Part shown: in pieces, positions 45,029 through 57,236 of the stretch
Position numbering within the stretch: position 1 is the stretch's first letter
Layout of the letters: every line of letters starts with the position of its first letter
Assembly: GCA_902518155.1 (NCBI GenBank)
Contig: CABYFA010000003.1
Coordinates: 1-64,000 of the forward strand
DNA length: 64,000 nt
Direction: 5' to 3'
From: an uncultured Pelagibacteraceae bacterium
GTDB lineage: Bacteria; Pseudomonadota; Alphaproteobacteria; Pelagibacterales; Pelagibacteraceae
The notes under the pieces: model-generated
The model's database searches: none
Told to the model about the DNA's origin: nothing
Seen by the model: the letters and a program-made list of their open reading frames with translations, nothing else
Made by a program: the position numbers and the translations under genes

Positions 45029-45102
45029 CTAATAAAATAATTGCCCAAAATGAATAATCGTTAGGTTGTATTCACCAAATTTATTTTTTAAAATTTATTC
45101 AT

Positions 45103-45363
45103 ATGAGTTCAGAAGTTCGTAAATATATTATCGAAGATACATCTAAAAAAAGTGAAATTTTTAGTGCTCAACTATTAAAACTTCCTATCAAAAAAAAAAT
45201 TTTAAAATCAAAGACCACTTATCTAGATAAATCTTGCTATTGGAAACTTTATGACAAAAAAAATATTCATGAAGATGGTGATCAGTTTAAAGCAGTAACA
45301 GGGATCTGTTTAGTATTGGGCGTATTTAGTTTTATTGGTTTATATTCGACTTTATTGAGTTAA
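45103..45363 (+). CDS. Small membrane protein of unknown function
   Basis: An 86-residue product I do not recognise. The first 60 or so residues are soluble and lysine-rich. They are followed by one strongly hydrophobic stretch (AVTGICLVLGVFSFIGLYSTLL, about residues 64-85) ending almost at the C-terminus, so it looks like a tail-anchored inner-membrane protein. Codon use matches its neighbours. It has its own upstream spacer of about 75 bp after the carB terminator. Its stop abuts, with no spacer, the stop of the convergent 2OG oxygenase gene. It is long and sensible enough to be a real gene, but function is open. Confidence 0.65.
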   Translation: MSSEVRKYIIEDTSKKSEIFSAQLLKLPIKKKILKSKTTYLDKSCYWKLYDKKNIHEDGDQFKAVTGICLVLGVFSFIGLYSTLLS

Positions 45364-46026
45364 TCACTCAACTTTCCAATCAGTGGGAAAGGTAACATAA
45401 TTTACCTGAATACATCTTCTTTCCTTATTAATCTTCTTTTTTTCCATACCATGCCAAGTATTAGGTCCACTAGTGAATAAATATCCATAATTATGTTTAT
45501 AAGGAACTGTTTTAACCTTTTCTAATTTTTCATTATAAAAATCAGTGCCTAGATCCTCAGACTCTTTTGCATTATTAACAAAAATCAAACCTGACATTAG
45601 TTTTTCTTTAATATCGCAATGCGGTTTAAGCCAAAAACCTTCACGATCACATATAATTTCAACTCTAACATATGAATTAGATAAATCTTTATCAATCATT
45701 TTTGAAATTACATTACAAGTTTCCTTTGATTGAAGTTCGTTAATAAATTTTACCAAATTTGGAAATTGTGAAGCATTTTCTTTAGTGACAAAACATCTAA
45801 ACTTGATTGCCTTTCCTCCAGATGCTATTCCTTCTCTAAATTCTGCTGCACCTCCATCGATAGCTCTTGTTCCATCATAATTAAGATTATGTTTACTGAT
45901 GTCAGGGATATCTGCATTTTCAATTTCTTTAATTGCTTCATCAGTGAGAGCTTTATTATATTCCCAATGATTAAAAGGAGACTCATATTTTTTTGAGTTG
46001 TTTAAAATGGAATTAAGAAAAGTCAT
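45364..46026 (-). CDS. 2-oxoglutarate/Fe(II)-dependent oxygenase family protein
   Basis: A 220-residue protein with the jelly-roll dioxygenase facial triad. The iron ligands are H136 and D138 in KPHCDIK and H192 in NTWHGM. The 2OG-binding arginine is R203 or R204 in INKERRCIQVNY. The strands between (SGLIFVNN and LGTDFY) fit the family. The first 80 residues (YESPFNHWEYNKALT and RAIDGGAAEFREG) have no motif I know. It overlaps the ELM1-family gene upstream by 14 nt, so the two are translationally linked and may act on one substrate, possibly an envelope glycan. That is inference. Confidence 0.75.
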   Translation of the reverse strand: MTFLNSILNNSKKYESPFNHWEYNKALTDEAIKEIENADIPDISKHNLNYDGTRAIDGGAAEFREGIASGGKAIKFRCFVTKENASQFPNLVKFINELQSKETCNVISKMIDKDLSNSYVRVEIICDREGFWLKPHCDIKEKLMSGLIFVNNAKESEDLGTDFYNEKLEKVKTVPYKHNYGYLFTSGPNTWHGMEKKKINKERRCIQVNYVTFPTDWKVE

Positions 46027-46963
46027 AATTTTGAAATCTTTTTTCTATATAACCTGCTATTCTATCAGTTTCATTAAGTTTTTTATAATCCCAATTCTCA
46101 ACGGAAGAGTCTAGATTTCTTATAATATCTAAAGATTTGAACAACTCAAAAAATTTTTTGAAGCGATAATTATTCTTAATAGCTGGCATATCAGCTACAT
46201 ATATAGGTTTACCTGTTATTGCAGCTTCAGATATCATGGACGTTGAGTCACAAGTTACCACTATATGGTCTGCTAACTTGAGTGATGATAAATAAGCTTT
46301 TTTATCAACATCTGAAATTATGATTTGATCCCCATTATAAAAATCTTTAGCCTTATCAATAATTCTTTGAGGGGTTCTCATTGAAGGAATAAAAATTAAT
46401 TGGTAACCATTATCAAGAAAATTTTTTTGGATTTTATGGAAAATTTTTTCAATTAAATTATCCCTAAAATTGTAATATTTATTTGGACCACCAACAACAA
46501 GTACAACTACTTTTTCTTTTTGAATTTTTGGTTTTAAATAATTTATATTATCATCTAATTCACTTTCTCGTAGATAGTGGATGGCTCCTTTAGTTGATAA
46601 TACATTTTCACCCTTTAGATCATCATGTTCTGGAGCAATTACAAAATCGAAATTATTTAAAGATACCTTCGGATCTTGGATATGAATATTCATGATTTTA
46701 TTTCCAAACTTTTTTTTTAAAAAAATTGAAGGAATTACACTTTTTCTGCCACAAGAGATTACAACATCAAACTTTTGCAAAATATCATTTTTAAAAACAA
46801 AGCTTTTAATTGGCGTGATTTTTGGGGGGATCATTTTCCAAAAATTATTCAGTTCAATTTTCTCGTGTATAAAATCTAAACTTAAAGCTTTGGCAAGTCC
46901 TTCAACTTGGCTAATCATGCCATGCATGCCCTCGGTCAATAATAAACCTTTTAATTTAGTCAT
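46013..46963 (-). CDS. ELM1-family (DUF1022) GT-B-like protein
   Basis: A 316-residue protein resembling the bacterial and plant ELM1 family, first named for mitochondrial fission in plants. Its biochemical activity in bacteria is unknown. Family-like segments are TEGMHGMISQVEGLAKAL at the N-terminus, DVVISCGRKSVIPSI, HIQDPKVSLNNFDFVIAPEHD, VLVVGGPNKYY and VTCDSTSMISEAAITGKPIYV. The last looks like a nucleotide-sugar binding loop of GT-B glycosyltransferases. It overlaps the 2OG oxygenase gene and starts only 21 bp from the divergent trxB start. Confidence 0.78.
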   Translation of the reverse strand: MTKLKGLLLTEGMHGMISQVEGLAKALSLDFIHEKIELNNFWKMIPPKITPIKSFVFKNDILQKFDVVISCGRKSVIPSIFLKKKFGNKIMNIHIQDPKVSLNNFDFVIAPEHDDLKGENVLSTKGAIHYLRESELDDNINYLKPKIQKEKVVVLVVGGPNKYYNFRDNLIEKIFHKIQKNFLDNGYQLIFIPSMRTPQRIIDKAKDFYNGDQIIISDVDKKAYLSSLKLADHIVVTCDSTSMISEAAITGKPIYVADMPAIKNNYRFKKFFELFKSLDIIRNLDSSVENWDYKKLNETDRIAGYIEKRFQNYDFS

Positions 46964-46984
46964 TAATCACTATATAGCTTTCAT
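46964..46984. promoter_or_regulatory. 21-bp divergent spacer between ELM1-family gene and trxB
   Basis: The two start codons are separated by only 21 bp. At its centre is the palindrome TATATA (46971-46976), 7-8 bp from either ATG, so it could serve as a -10 element in both directions. If so, both mRNAs would be nearly or fully leaderless and each -35 would lie inside the other gene. This is a reading of position and sequence only. Confidence 0.35.
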
Positions 46985-47929
46985 ATGAGTCAAAATCCAA
47001 CTAAACACACAAAAGTGTTAATAATTGGGTCTGGTCCAGCTGGATATACAGCAGCTGTTTACGCGGCAAGAGCAATGTTAAATCCAATTTTAGTTTATGG
47101 TTCAGAGCCAGGAGGACAATTAACAACAACAACGGATGTTGAAAATTTTCCAGGGTTTGCTGATGTTATTCAAGGTCCGTGGCTTATGGATCAAATGAAA
47201 GAGCAAGCAAAAGCAGTTGGAACAGAAATGATTGAAGATCATATAAGTTCTGTCGATTTAAAAAAAACACCTTTTGAAGCTATCGGAGACACTGGTCAAA
47301 AATACACTGCTGATAGCATAATAATTTCAACAGGTGCACAAGCAAGATGGTTAAATTTAAAATCAGAGCAAGAGTTCAGAGGTTTTGGAGTATCCGCATG
47401 TGCAACATGTGATGGTTTTTTCTTTAAAGACAAAGAAGTTGCTGTAGTTGGAGGAGGTAATGCAGCTGTTGAGGAAGCGATGTTTCTTACGAAATTTGCA
47501 TCAAAAGTAAAATTAATTCACAGAAGAGATAATTTAAGAGCTGAAAAAATGCTTCAAAAAAAACTTATGGAGAATAAAAAAATTGAAATTATTTGGGATA
47601 GTATTGTTGAAGACGTTATTGGTGATAAAGATCCAAAAAATGTTAAAGGAATTAAAATTAAGAATGTAAAAACAAATAAAATTGACGAAATTAAATTAGA
47701 TGGTGTCTTCATCGCAATTGGACATGATCCAGCTACACAATTATTTAAAAATCAATTAAGCATGGACAAAGAAGGTTATTTGATAACTAAACCAGATTCA
47801 ACTGAGACTAATGTACCAGGCGTTTATGCGGCTGGAGATGTAAAAGATAAAACATTCAGACAGGCAGTGACTGCTGCTGGTATGGGTTGTATGGCAGCAC
47901 TAGAGGCTGAAAAGTTTTTATCACATTAA
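46985..47929 (+). CDS. trxB: Thioredoxin reductase
   Basis: Flavoprotein passing electrons from NADPH to thioredoxin. The 314 residues contain the FAD loop VLIIGSGPAGYTAA at 11-24, the redox disulfide CATC (139-142) in SACATCDGFFF, the NADPH loop AVVGGGNAAVEEA and the C-terminal FAD segment PGVYAAGDVKDKTFRQAVTAAG. Length and order are those of the low-molecular-weight bacterial enzyme. The next gene starts one base after its stop codon. Confidence 0.96.
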   Translation: MSQNPTKHTKVLIIGSGPAGYTAAVYAARAMLNPILVYGSEPGGQLTTTTDVENFPGFADVIQGPWLMDQMKEQAKAVGTEMIEDHISSVDLKKTPFEAIGDTGQKYTADSIIISTGAQARWLNLKSEQEFRGFGVSACATCDGFFFKDKEVAVVGGGNAAVEEAMFLTKFASKVKLIHRRDNLRAEKMLQKKLMENKKIEIIWDSIVEDVIGDKDPKNVKGIKIKNVKTNKIDEIKLDGVFIAIGHDPATQLFKNQLSMDKEGYLITKPDSTETNVPGVYAAGDVKDKTFRQAVTAAGMGCMAALEAEKFLSH

Positions 47930-47930
47930 A

Positions 47931-48878
47931 GTGAAAAATAACCTTCATGTATTTTTAGGAGCAACAGTTGCTGATGCAGCTGCAAGACCATTACATTGGG
48001 TATACAATCAAAAAAAACTTAATTCCTATATTAAAGGTAAAAAAGACTTTACTTTTTTAAAAAAAAATAAAAGTCCTTTCTACAATATAAAAACTGGGAA
48101 AGTATCAGGTTATAATGAAATTGGACAAGTTATGTTTCAAACACTTCTAGAAAATTATGAAGATATAGAGAAAAAATTTAAAAAAAATATTATGAAGAAT
48201 TTTGGTCCTGGAAGCAAATATTGGAAAAATTTAAATCTCAGATCAAAATATAAAAAAGTAAAAGATTGGCGTGGTATGATCAAAGGACCATGGATACACC
48301 AAAATATTATAGAAACTGTAAAAAATATTAAATCAAATAAGAAAATTTCGGGTGGTATAAAAGTTAATGAGTCTGATGGGTTTTGTGCTGCACTTCCATA
48401 CTTTCTTTATGGTTATGATTTCAAAAGTTTAGAAAAAATCATAAGAATTGTGACTGCTTCAAAAATGAGTTTAAAATATGCATTAGCTAAATTTTATATA
48501 ATTGATTTTGCTCTCAAAGGAGCCAAAGATCCAGTTCATGAATTTATTAAAAGATTTAAAAAAAACACATCATTTAAAGTTATTGTTAATGATATTAAAA
48601 AAATAAAAAGATTAAATTCAAAATTTCATCCTATCATTATTAAAAAGCTCGGTATGGCATGCAGTTATCCAGGAACTTTTAATAGTTCAATATATACAAT
48701 AATTAATTCAAGAAATTATAAAGAAGCTATATTAAAAACAATAAAGGCAGGTGGTTGCAATTGCTCTAGAGCAAATTTTACTGGAGCATATTTCGCTGCA
48801 TTAAAAGGATTAAATTCAATTCCAAATTCTTGGATAAAAAAAACAATTCCGGCAAAAAAGATTTTAAGTCAAAAATAA
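47931..48878 (+). CDS. ADP-ribosylglycohydrolase / crystallin-J1-like protein with altered metal motif
   Basis: A 315-residue protein starting with GTG one base after trxB, so it is co-transcribed. The N-terminal GATVADAAARPLHWVYN matches the ADP-ribosylglycohydrolase/crystallin-J1 family. The C-terminal IKAGGCNCSRANFTGAYFAAL matches the place of the usual GGDTDT-x-A magnesium motif, but the metal-binding aspartates are replaced. The middle is lysine-rich and mostly helical. It may be a catalytically altered member closer to crystallin J1 than to true ADP-ribose hydrolases. No function is claimed beyond family. Confidence 0.72.
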   Translation: MKNNLHVFLGATVADAAARPLHWVYNQKKLNSYIKGKKDFTFLKKNKSPFYNIKTGKVSGYNEIGQVMFQTLLENYEDIEKKFKKNIMKNFGPGSKYWKNLNLRSKYKKVKDWRGMIKGPWIHQNIIETVKNIKSNKKISGGIKVNESDGFCAALPYFLYGYDFKSLEKIIRIVTASKMSLKYALAKFYIIDFALKGAKDPVHEFIKRFKKNTSFKVIVNDIKKIKRLNSKFHPIIIKKLGMACSYPGTFNSSIYTIINSRNYKEAILKTIKAGGCNCSRANFTGAYFAALKGLNSIPNSWIKKTIPAKKILSQK

Positions 48879-52261
<3,383 letters not shown>

Positions 52262-52280
<19 letters not shown>

Positions 52281-53017
52281 TAATTACTGGTGGAGCAACT
52301 AGAATAGGTGCTGCAATAGCTGAAAAATTATCAGGACCAAATAAACAAATTATAATTCATTACAATAAATCAAAAGCAAAAGCTGAAAATTTAAAAAAGA
52401 AACTTCAAAATTATGGGTCTAAAATTTATTTGGTAAAAGGAAATCTTGGTAAAGAAAAAGATGTCATGAAAATTATGAAGTTTGCTAAATCAAAATTGAA
52501 ATATTTTGATTGTCTAATTAACAATGCATCTTTATTCGAAAACGATAAACTAGAAAACTTTAGTTCAAAAAGTTGGGAAAATCACATTTCAACAAATCTT
52601 AAAGCCCCCGCACTTTTATCAAAAGAATTCTCAAAAAATATCAGGGGAAAAAATAACAATATTATTAACATTATTGATCAACGAGTATTTAAATTAACTC
52701 CATTTTTTTTTTCATACACAATAAGTAAAACTGGCTTATTCACTTTGACCAAAACTAGCGCTATGAGCCTTTCGCCAAATATAAGAGTTAATGGCATAGC
52801 ACCCGGACCAACAATTAAAAATAAAAGACAATCTGAAAAACACTTTAAAAATCAATATTTAGCAACACCTCTCAAAAAACAAGTTGATGTAAAAGAGATT
52901 TGTGATGCAGTTGACTTTTTTATTAAAAACAGCTCTATTACTGGTCAAATTTTAGCTATAGATAGTGGTCAAAGTTTAAACTGGCAAACACCAGACATAA
53001 TGAGAGGTAAGGAGTGA
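52262..53017 (+). CDS. Pteridine-reductase-like short-chain dehydrogenase
   Basis: A 251-residue NAD(P)-dependent SDR. It shows the cofactor loop [13 protein letters not shown] at 9-21, NNASLF, the catalytic Y-x-x-x-K in SYTISKTGL and VNGIAPGPT. The TGGATRIG loop, the IIDQRVF segment and direct linkage to folB point to the PTR1/FolM branch, which reduces dihydropterins such as dihydromonapterin to the tetrahydro form. It overlaps uvrB by 19 nt and folB by 4 nt. A general SDR role remains possible. Confidence 0.8.
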
Positions 53018-53439
53018 AAAAAAATAATCTTAAAATTGTAAAAATTGATAAGTCTAAAAGCTTATTTAATTATGAGAAAAAGATACTGATCAATGAATTA
53101 ATTTTAGATTTAAAACTTGGGTATTACGATTTTGAAAAAGAAAAACCTCAAAAAGTTAAATTTAGCCTTGAAATTGACTATCAAGATAAAAAGCCTTCAA
53201 ATGACAAAGATATTAAATCTATTGTCAACTACAGTACAATTGTCAAATTAATTACAAAACTAGTAAAAAAGAAACACTATAATTTTTTAGAAACACTCGC
53301 GGAATCTGTTTTTGATGAATTGTTTAAAGATAAAAGAATTGCAAAAATAATGCTTAAAATTGAAAAATTAGAAATTTTAAAACAATGCTCATCCGTTGGT
53401 ATACAAATTACCAAAAAAAGAAGTCATGATAAGTTCTGA
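53014..53439 (+). CDS. folB: Dihydroneopterin aldolase
   Basis: Folate-pathway enzyme cleaving dihydroneopterin to hydroxymethyl-dihydropterin and glycolaldehyde. The 141-residue protein contains the family start [20 protein letters not shown] with the conserved substrate-binding residues, [15 protein letters not shown] and the [13 protein letters not shown] helix. An N-terminal extension of about 25 residues is unusual. It overlaps the upstream SDR gene by 4 nt and the downstream uvrC start by 14 nt. GTG is the start codon. Confidence 0.88.
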   Translation: MKKNNLKIVKIDKSKSLFNYEKKILINELILDLKLGYYDFEKEKPQKVKFSLEIDYQDKKPSNDKDIKSIVNYSTIVKLITKLVKKKHYNFLETLAESVFDELFKDKRIAKIMLKIEKLEILKQCSSVGIQITKKRSHDKF

Positions 53440-55261
53440 AATTGGAAAAGAAGTAATTAAAAAAGAACTACCATTAATACCAAAGCTTCCTGGTGTTTAC
53501 CGCATGCTAAATGACAAAGGAGAAATTCTTTATGTTGGAAAAGCAAAAAATTTACCTAATAGACTTAAAAGTTATATTGCGGAAAAAAACCATATTATCA
53601 GAACAGAGAGAATGTTATCTCAAACAAAAAAACTTGAGATTACAACTACCTCGAATGAAAGTGAGGCTTTATTGCTTGAAGCCAACTTAATTAAAAAACA
53701 CAAACCAAAATTTAATATTTTACTTAGAGATGATAAATCTTTTCCTTTTATATTTATTAGTAATAAAGATGTCTGGCCTCAGATAAGACGACACAGAGGA
53801 AAAAAAACCAAAGAAGGTTTTTATTTTGGTCCATTTGCATCTGCTGGCTCAGCAAATTGGACTATAAAGATGATACAAAAAATTTTCCATTTAAGAGTAT
53901 GTGATGATACAGTTTTCAAAAATCGAGAACGCCCATGCATTCTTTATCAAATAAAAAGGTGTTCTGGACCTTGTGTTGGATATGTCGAAAAGGAGGACTA
54001 CAAGAAAACTGTTGATGATGCGATAGAATTCGTTTCGGGAAAATCGAGAAAAATTCAAAAAAGTCTTTCAGATCAGATGGAAAAAGCTAGTGAAGATTTA
54101 GATTTTGAGAAAGCTGTAATTTTGAGAGATAGAATAAAATCATTAAATATTATTCAATCTTCCCAAAGAATCAATGAAGCAAATTTAATCGAGGCCGACG
54201 TGATTGCAGGTTATAAAGAGTCTGGAAAAACTTGTATTCAGGTTTTTTTTTATCGTTCAAAACAAAATTGGGGTAACCAGGCATTTTTTCCAAAACATGA
54301 TCCAGATGAAAGTCTAAGTAACATACTTAATTCTTTTGTTTCACAATTTTATGAAAATAAAAGTGTGCCTTCGTCGATAATAATTTCCGAAGAAATTAAA
54401 GAAAAAAATCTGATTGAAAAAACTCTCTCTAAAAAAGAGGGTAAACAAGTAAACTTATCTGTTGCAAAAAAAGGGTCAAAACTAAAAGTTATCAATCAAG
54501 CAATAAAAAATGCAAAAGAAAGTTTAAATCGAAAACTTTATGAAAGTCAGAATAATAGAGAATTATTTGACTCAGTTGCGAGTAAATTTAATCTTGAGAC
54601 AAATATAAATTTAGTAGAGGTTTATGATAATAGCCATATTCAAGGAACAAATAGTGTGGGGGCCTTAATTGCATTCGGCGAAGAAGGTTTTATTAAGAAA
54701 AGATATAGAAAATTTAACATTAAATCTAAAAAGAATGAACAAGATGATTATGGAATGATGCGAGAAGTATTGAGCAGAAGGTTTAAAAGAGCAATTCAAG
54801 AAAAAGACAATTATCTCACCTTTCCTGATTTAGTAATAGTTGATGGCGGAAAAGGTCAATATTCTGTTGCAAGAGACTCTTTAAATGAATTAGGACTTCA
54901 CGAAATACCAATTATCGCGATTGCTAAGGGAAAATTTAGAAATAGTGGCAATGAAACTTTTTTTCATAATGGCAAAGAATATAAATTCAAAAAACACGAC
55001 CCTACCCTTTTCTTTCTTCAAAGAATAAGAGATGAATCTCATCGTTTTGCGATTAGTGCTCATAGAGCAAAGAGAAAAAGAGGGATTAGTAAGTCTTTGC
55101 TAGATCAGATTGAGGGTATTGGATCTATCAGAAAAAGGGCTTTATTAAATCATTTTGGATCTGCTCGAGCAGTAGAGTCTGCCAGTCTAGATGAAATAAA
55201 ATCAGTTGAGGGTGTTGAGGAAAAAGTTGCAAAAAAGATATATAACTTCTTTCACGAATAA
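53426..55261 (+). CDS. uvrC: Excinuclease ABC subunit C
   Basis: Dual-incision nuclease of nucleotide-excision repair. The N-terminal GIY-YIG domain ([22 protein letters not shown]) makes the 3' cut. CPC-type cysteines occur in [22 protein letters not shown] motif ([17 protein letters not shown]) binds UvrB. The RNase-H-like C-terminal nuclease ([17 protein letters not shown] and [11 protein letters not shown]) makes the 5' cut, and helix-hairpin-helix motifs ([17 protein letters not shown]) end the protein. I use ATG 53426 (611 residues); an in-frame TTG lies 30 nt upstream inside folB. Confidence 0.95.
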   Translation: MISSEIGKEVIKKELPLIPKLPGVYRMLNDKGEILYVGKAKNLPNRLKSYIAEKNHIIRTERMLSQTKKLEITTTSNESEALLLEANLIKKHKPKFNILLRDDKSFPFIFISNKDVWPQIRRHRGKKTKEGFYFGPFASAGSANWTIKMIQKIFHLRVCDDTVFKNRERPCILYQIKRCSGPCVGYVEKEDYKKTVDDAIEFVSGKSRKIQKSLSDQMEKASEDLDFEKAVILRDRIKSLNIIQSSQRINEANLIEADVIAGYKESGKTCIQVFFYRSKQNWGNQAFFPKHDPDESLSNILNSFVSQFYENKSVPSSIIISEEIKEKNLIEKTLSKKEGKQVNLSVAKKGSKLKVINQAIKNAKESLNRKLYESQNNRELFDSVASKFNLETNINLVEVYDNSHIQGTNSVGALIAFGEEGFIKKRYRKFNIKSKKNEQDDYGMMREVLSRRFKRAIQEKDNYLTFPDLVIVDGGKGQYSVARDSLNELGLHEIPIIAIAKGKFRNSGNETFFHNGKEYKFKKHDPTLFFLQRIRDESHRFAISAHRAKRKRGISKSLLDQIEGIGSIRKRALLNHFGSARAVESASLDEIKSVEGVEEKVAKKIYNFFHE

Positions 55262-55266
55262 AGATT

Positions 55267-55851
55267 ATGCTAAGAAAAATACCTAACATACTAACAGTAG
55301 GTAGAATTTTAATTGTACCTTTTTTTGTTTTAGCTTTCTATTTACCTGGATTTTATGGAGATCTAACTGCTTTAGTATTATTCATAATTGCATCGTTTAC
55401 AGATTTTTTAGATGGAATGTTGGCTAGACTACTTGGAGAAGAGTCTAAATTGGGCGAATTATTAGATCCAATTGCAGATAAAATTATTGTAGCTGCTGCA
55501 CTAATTTTATTAGTTATGGATGGCACAATTAAACATTATGAGGTTATTGCTGCAATTATAATTTTAACAAGAGAAATATTAATATCTGGTCTTAGGGAAT
55601 TTTTAGCAAAAGGTAAAATTAAACTACCTGTCTCTAATCTAGCAAAATTAAAAACAGTTTTACAAATGGTCTCAATTGGTCTTTTACTTTCTGGGGATAC
55701 AGGAAATAAAATCATCAATTTTCAAGACTATAACGCTCAAACTATTGGTATAATTTTATTGTGGCTATCAGCAGCTTTGACTTTGTTCACAGGTTATGAG
55801 TATATACGTAAAGGAATAGACCATGCTATATCAGAAGACAATAAAGATTAG
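55267..55851 (+). CDS. pgsA: CDP-diacylglycerol--glycerol-3-phosphate 3-phosphatidyltransferase
   Basis: Inner-membrane enzyme making phosphatidylglycerol phosphate. The 194 residues hold several membrane helices and the CDP-alcohol phosphotransferase motif in DGMLARLLGEESKLGELLD with the final D of LDPIADK (about residues 57-80). NILTVGRILIVPFFV at the N-terminus is typical of PgsA. It starts 5 bp after uvrC, as pgsA does in many proteobacteria. Its stop overlaps that of the convergent ilvE by 4 nt. Confidence 0.94.
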   Translation: MLRKIPNILTVGRILIVPFFVLAFYLPGFYGDLTALVLFIIASFTDFLDGMLARLLGEESKLGELLDPIADKIIVAAALILLVMDGTIKHYEVIAAIIILTREILISGLREFLAKGKIKLPVSNLAKLKTVLQMVSIGLLLSGDTGNKIINFQDYNAQTIGIILLWLSAALTLFTGYEYIRKGIDHAISEDNKD

Positions 55852-56729
55852 GCAGCTTTTTTCTTTTTAACCAAAGCTAAATAGCCCTCATTTAAATCAA
55901 TTATTAAATCGCAAACTTTAAATTGATAATCTGCTATAGTAGATACAGGGGTTACTTCAGCTGCAGTGCCTGTTAAAAAACATCCAACAAAATCTTTTAA
56001 TTCTTCTGGTTTTATTTTTCTCTCATGTACTTTGATATTTTTAGATTTTGCAATTTGAATTACAGTTCTTCGAGTAATTCCATCTAAAAAAGAGTCTGGT
56101 ATTGGAGTGTGTAGCTCACCATTTTTATCTTTGAAAAAGATATTTGCTCCAGTTGCCTCTGCAATATTATCCTCGTGATCTAACATAAGCGAGTCTGTAT
56201 AACCTTGTTTTTCTGCTTCGTGTTTTGAAAGAGTACAAATCATATACAATCCAGAAGCTTTTGTGTCCCAAGGAATAGTATTAGGGGCGGGTCTTCGCCA
56301 GTTAGAAATATTTAATTTGATACCTTCAATCTTAAGTTTAGGATCAAAATATGAACCCCACTCCCAAGTTGCAATTGCTACATGAATTTTTGTTTGCTGA
56401 GCTGAAATAGCCATCATTTCACTGCCTCTCCAAACTACAGGTCTGACATATCCATTCTCTACTTTTTGAGTAGAGATTATTTTATTGCTCGCTTTATTAA
56501 TTTCATCTTCGCTATATGGTATCTCAATTCCCATTCTCTTTGCTGAGTAAAATAATCTTGAAGTATGTTCCTCTAATTTAAAAATTGAACCATCATACAC
56601 ACGTTCTCCCTCGAAAACACAGCTCGCATAATGTAATCCATGGCTGAGAACATGAACCTTAACATCAGACCAATCGACTAATTCGCCATTGTACCATATT
56701 TTACCTGATCTTTTATCGTAGGGTATCAT
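55848..56729 (-). CDS. ilvE: Branched-chain amino-acid aminotransferase
   Basis: Fold-IV PLP transaminase for the last step of valine, leucine and isoleucine synthesis. The 293-residue product (ATG 56729) begins KIWYNGELVDWSDVKVHVLSHGLHY. It continues with FEGERVYDG, VRPVVWRGSEMM and the PLP lysine in DTKASGLYM. EATGANIFF and ITRRTVIQIAK follow near the end. The open frame reaches 56783, but the extra residues precede the homologous region. It is divergent from petP by a 69-bp gap, an arrangement seen in other alphaproteobacteria. Confidence 0.93.
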   Translation of the reverse strand: MIPYDKRSGKIWYNGELVDWSDVKVHVLSHGLHYASCVFEGERVYDGSIFKLEEHTSRLFYSAKRMGIEIPYSEDEINKASNKIISTQKVENGYVRPVVWRGSEMMAISAQQTKIHVAIATWEWGSYFDPKLKIEGIKLNISNWRRPAPNTIPWDTKASGLYMICTLSKHEAEKQGYTDSLMLDHEDNIAEATGANIFFKDKNGELHTPIPDSFLDGITRRTVIQIAKSKNIKVHERKIKPEELKDFVGCFLTGTAAEVTPVSTIADYQFKVCDLIIDLNEGYLALVKKKKAA

Positions 56730-56798
56730 TATGAAATAAAAAATTCTTACTGAAAAAATATCTTTGTATCTGTAATATGTCAATATAACTTACCAATA

Positions 56799-57236
56799 AT
56801 GAAACAACTTTTATATCTAAAAGATGATCAATTAAAAGATTTGATCGAAAAGCTTTTTATAGGTTACAGAGAAACATTTTCAGACTCAAAAAAAATATTA
56901 AATAAGTATAAAATTGGCCTAGCGCACCAAAAAGTCATTCATTTGTTATCTATGTATGAAGGGATAACTATTTCAGAATTACTCAAAAGACTTAAAGTGA
57001 CCAAGCAAAGCCTTAATAGAGTTTTAAAAGATCTAATTAAACTAGATATAATTATTTTTAAAAAAGATGAGCAGGATACAAGAATAAAACACGTATTTCT
57101 TAATGATAAAGGAAAAAAAATATTTAATGAAATTTTTGAAATTCAAAAAAAAAGGATTCATAGCGCGTTACTTAACTCAAGCTCAGAAGAAGTCATTAAC
57201 TTTGATAACGTTTTAAAAAAAATAATTAATGGATAA
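56799..57236 (+). CDS. petP: MarR-family transcriptional regulator (PetP-like)
   Basis: A 145-residue winged-helix regulator. The core reads HLLSMYEGITISELLKRLKV, then TKQSLNRVLKDLIKLDIIIF as the recognition helix, and the wing DEQDTRIKHVFLNDKGKKIF. It overlaps the response-regulator gene by 8 nt. The MarR plus OmpR pair matches petP-petR, first described in Rhodobacter upstream of cytochrome bc1 genes; no pet genes are in this window. Effector and targets are unknown. Confidence 0.82.
   Translation: MKQLLYLKDDQLKDLIEKLFIGYRETFSDSKKILNKYKIGLAHQKVIHLLSMYEGITISELLKRLKVTKQSLNRVLKDLIKLDIIIFKKDEQDTRIKHVFLNDKGKKIFNEIFEIQKKRIHSALLNSSSEEVINFDNVLKKIING

Noticed and set aside
45029-45102. A clear promoter for the 86-residue membrane protein gene
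   Set aside because: The spacer is AT-rich, so -10-like hexamers occur everywhere; no -35/-10 pair with proper spacing stands out.
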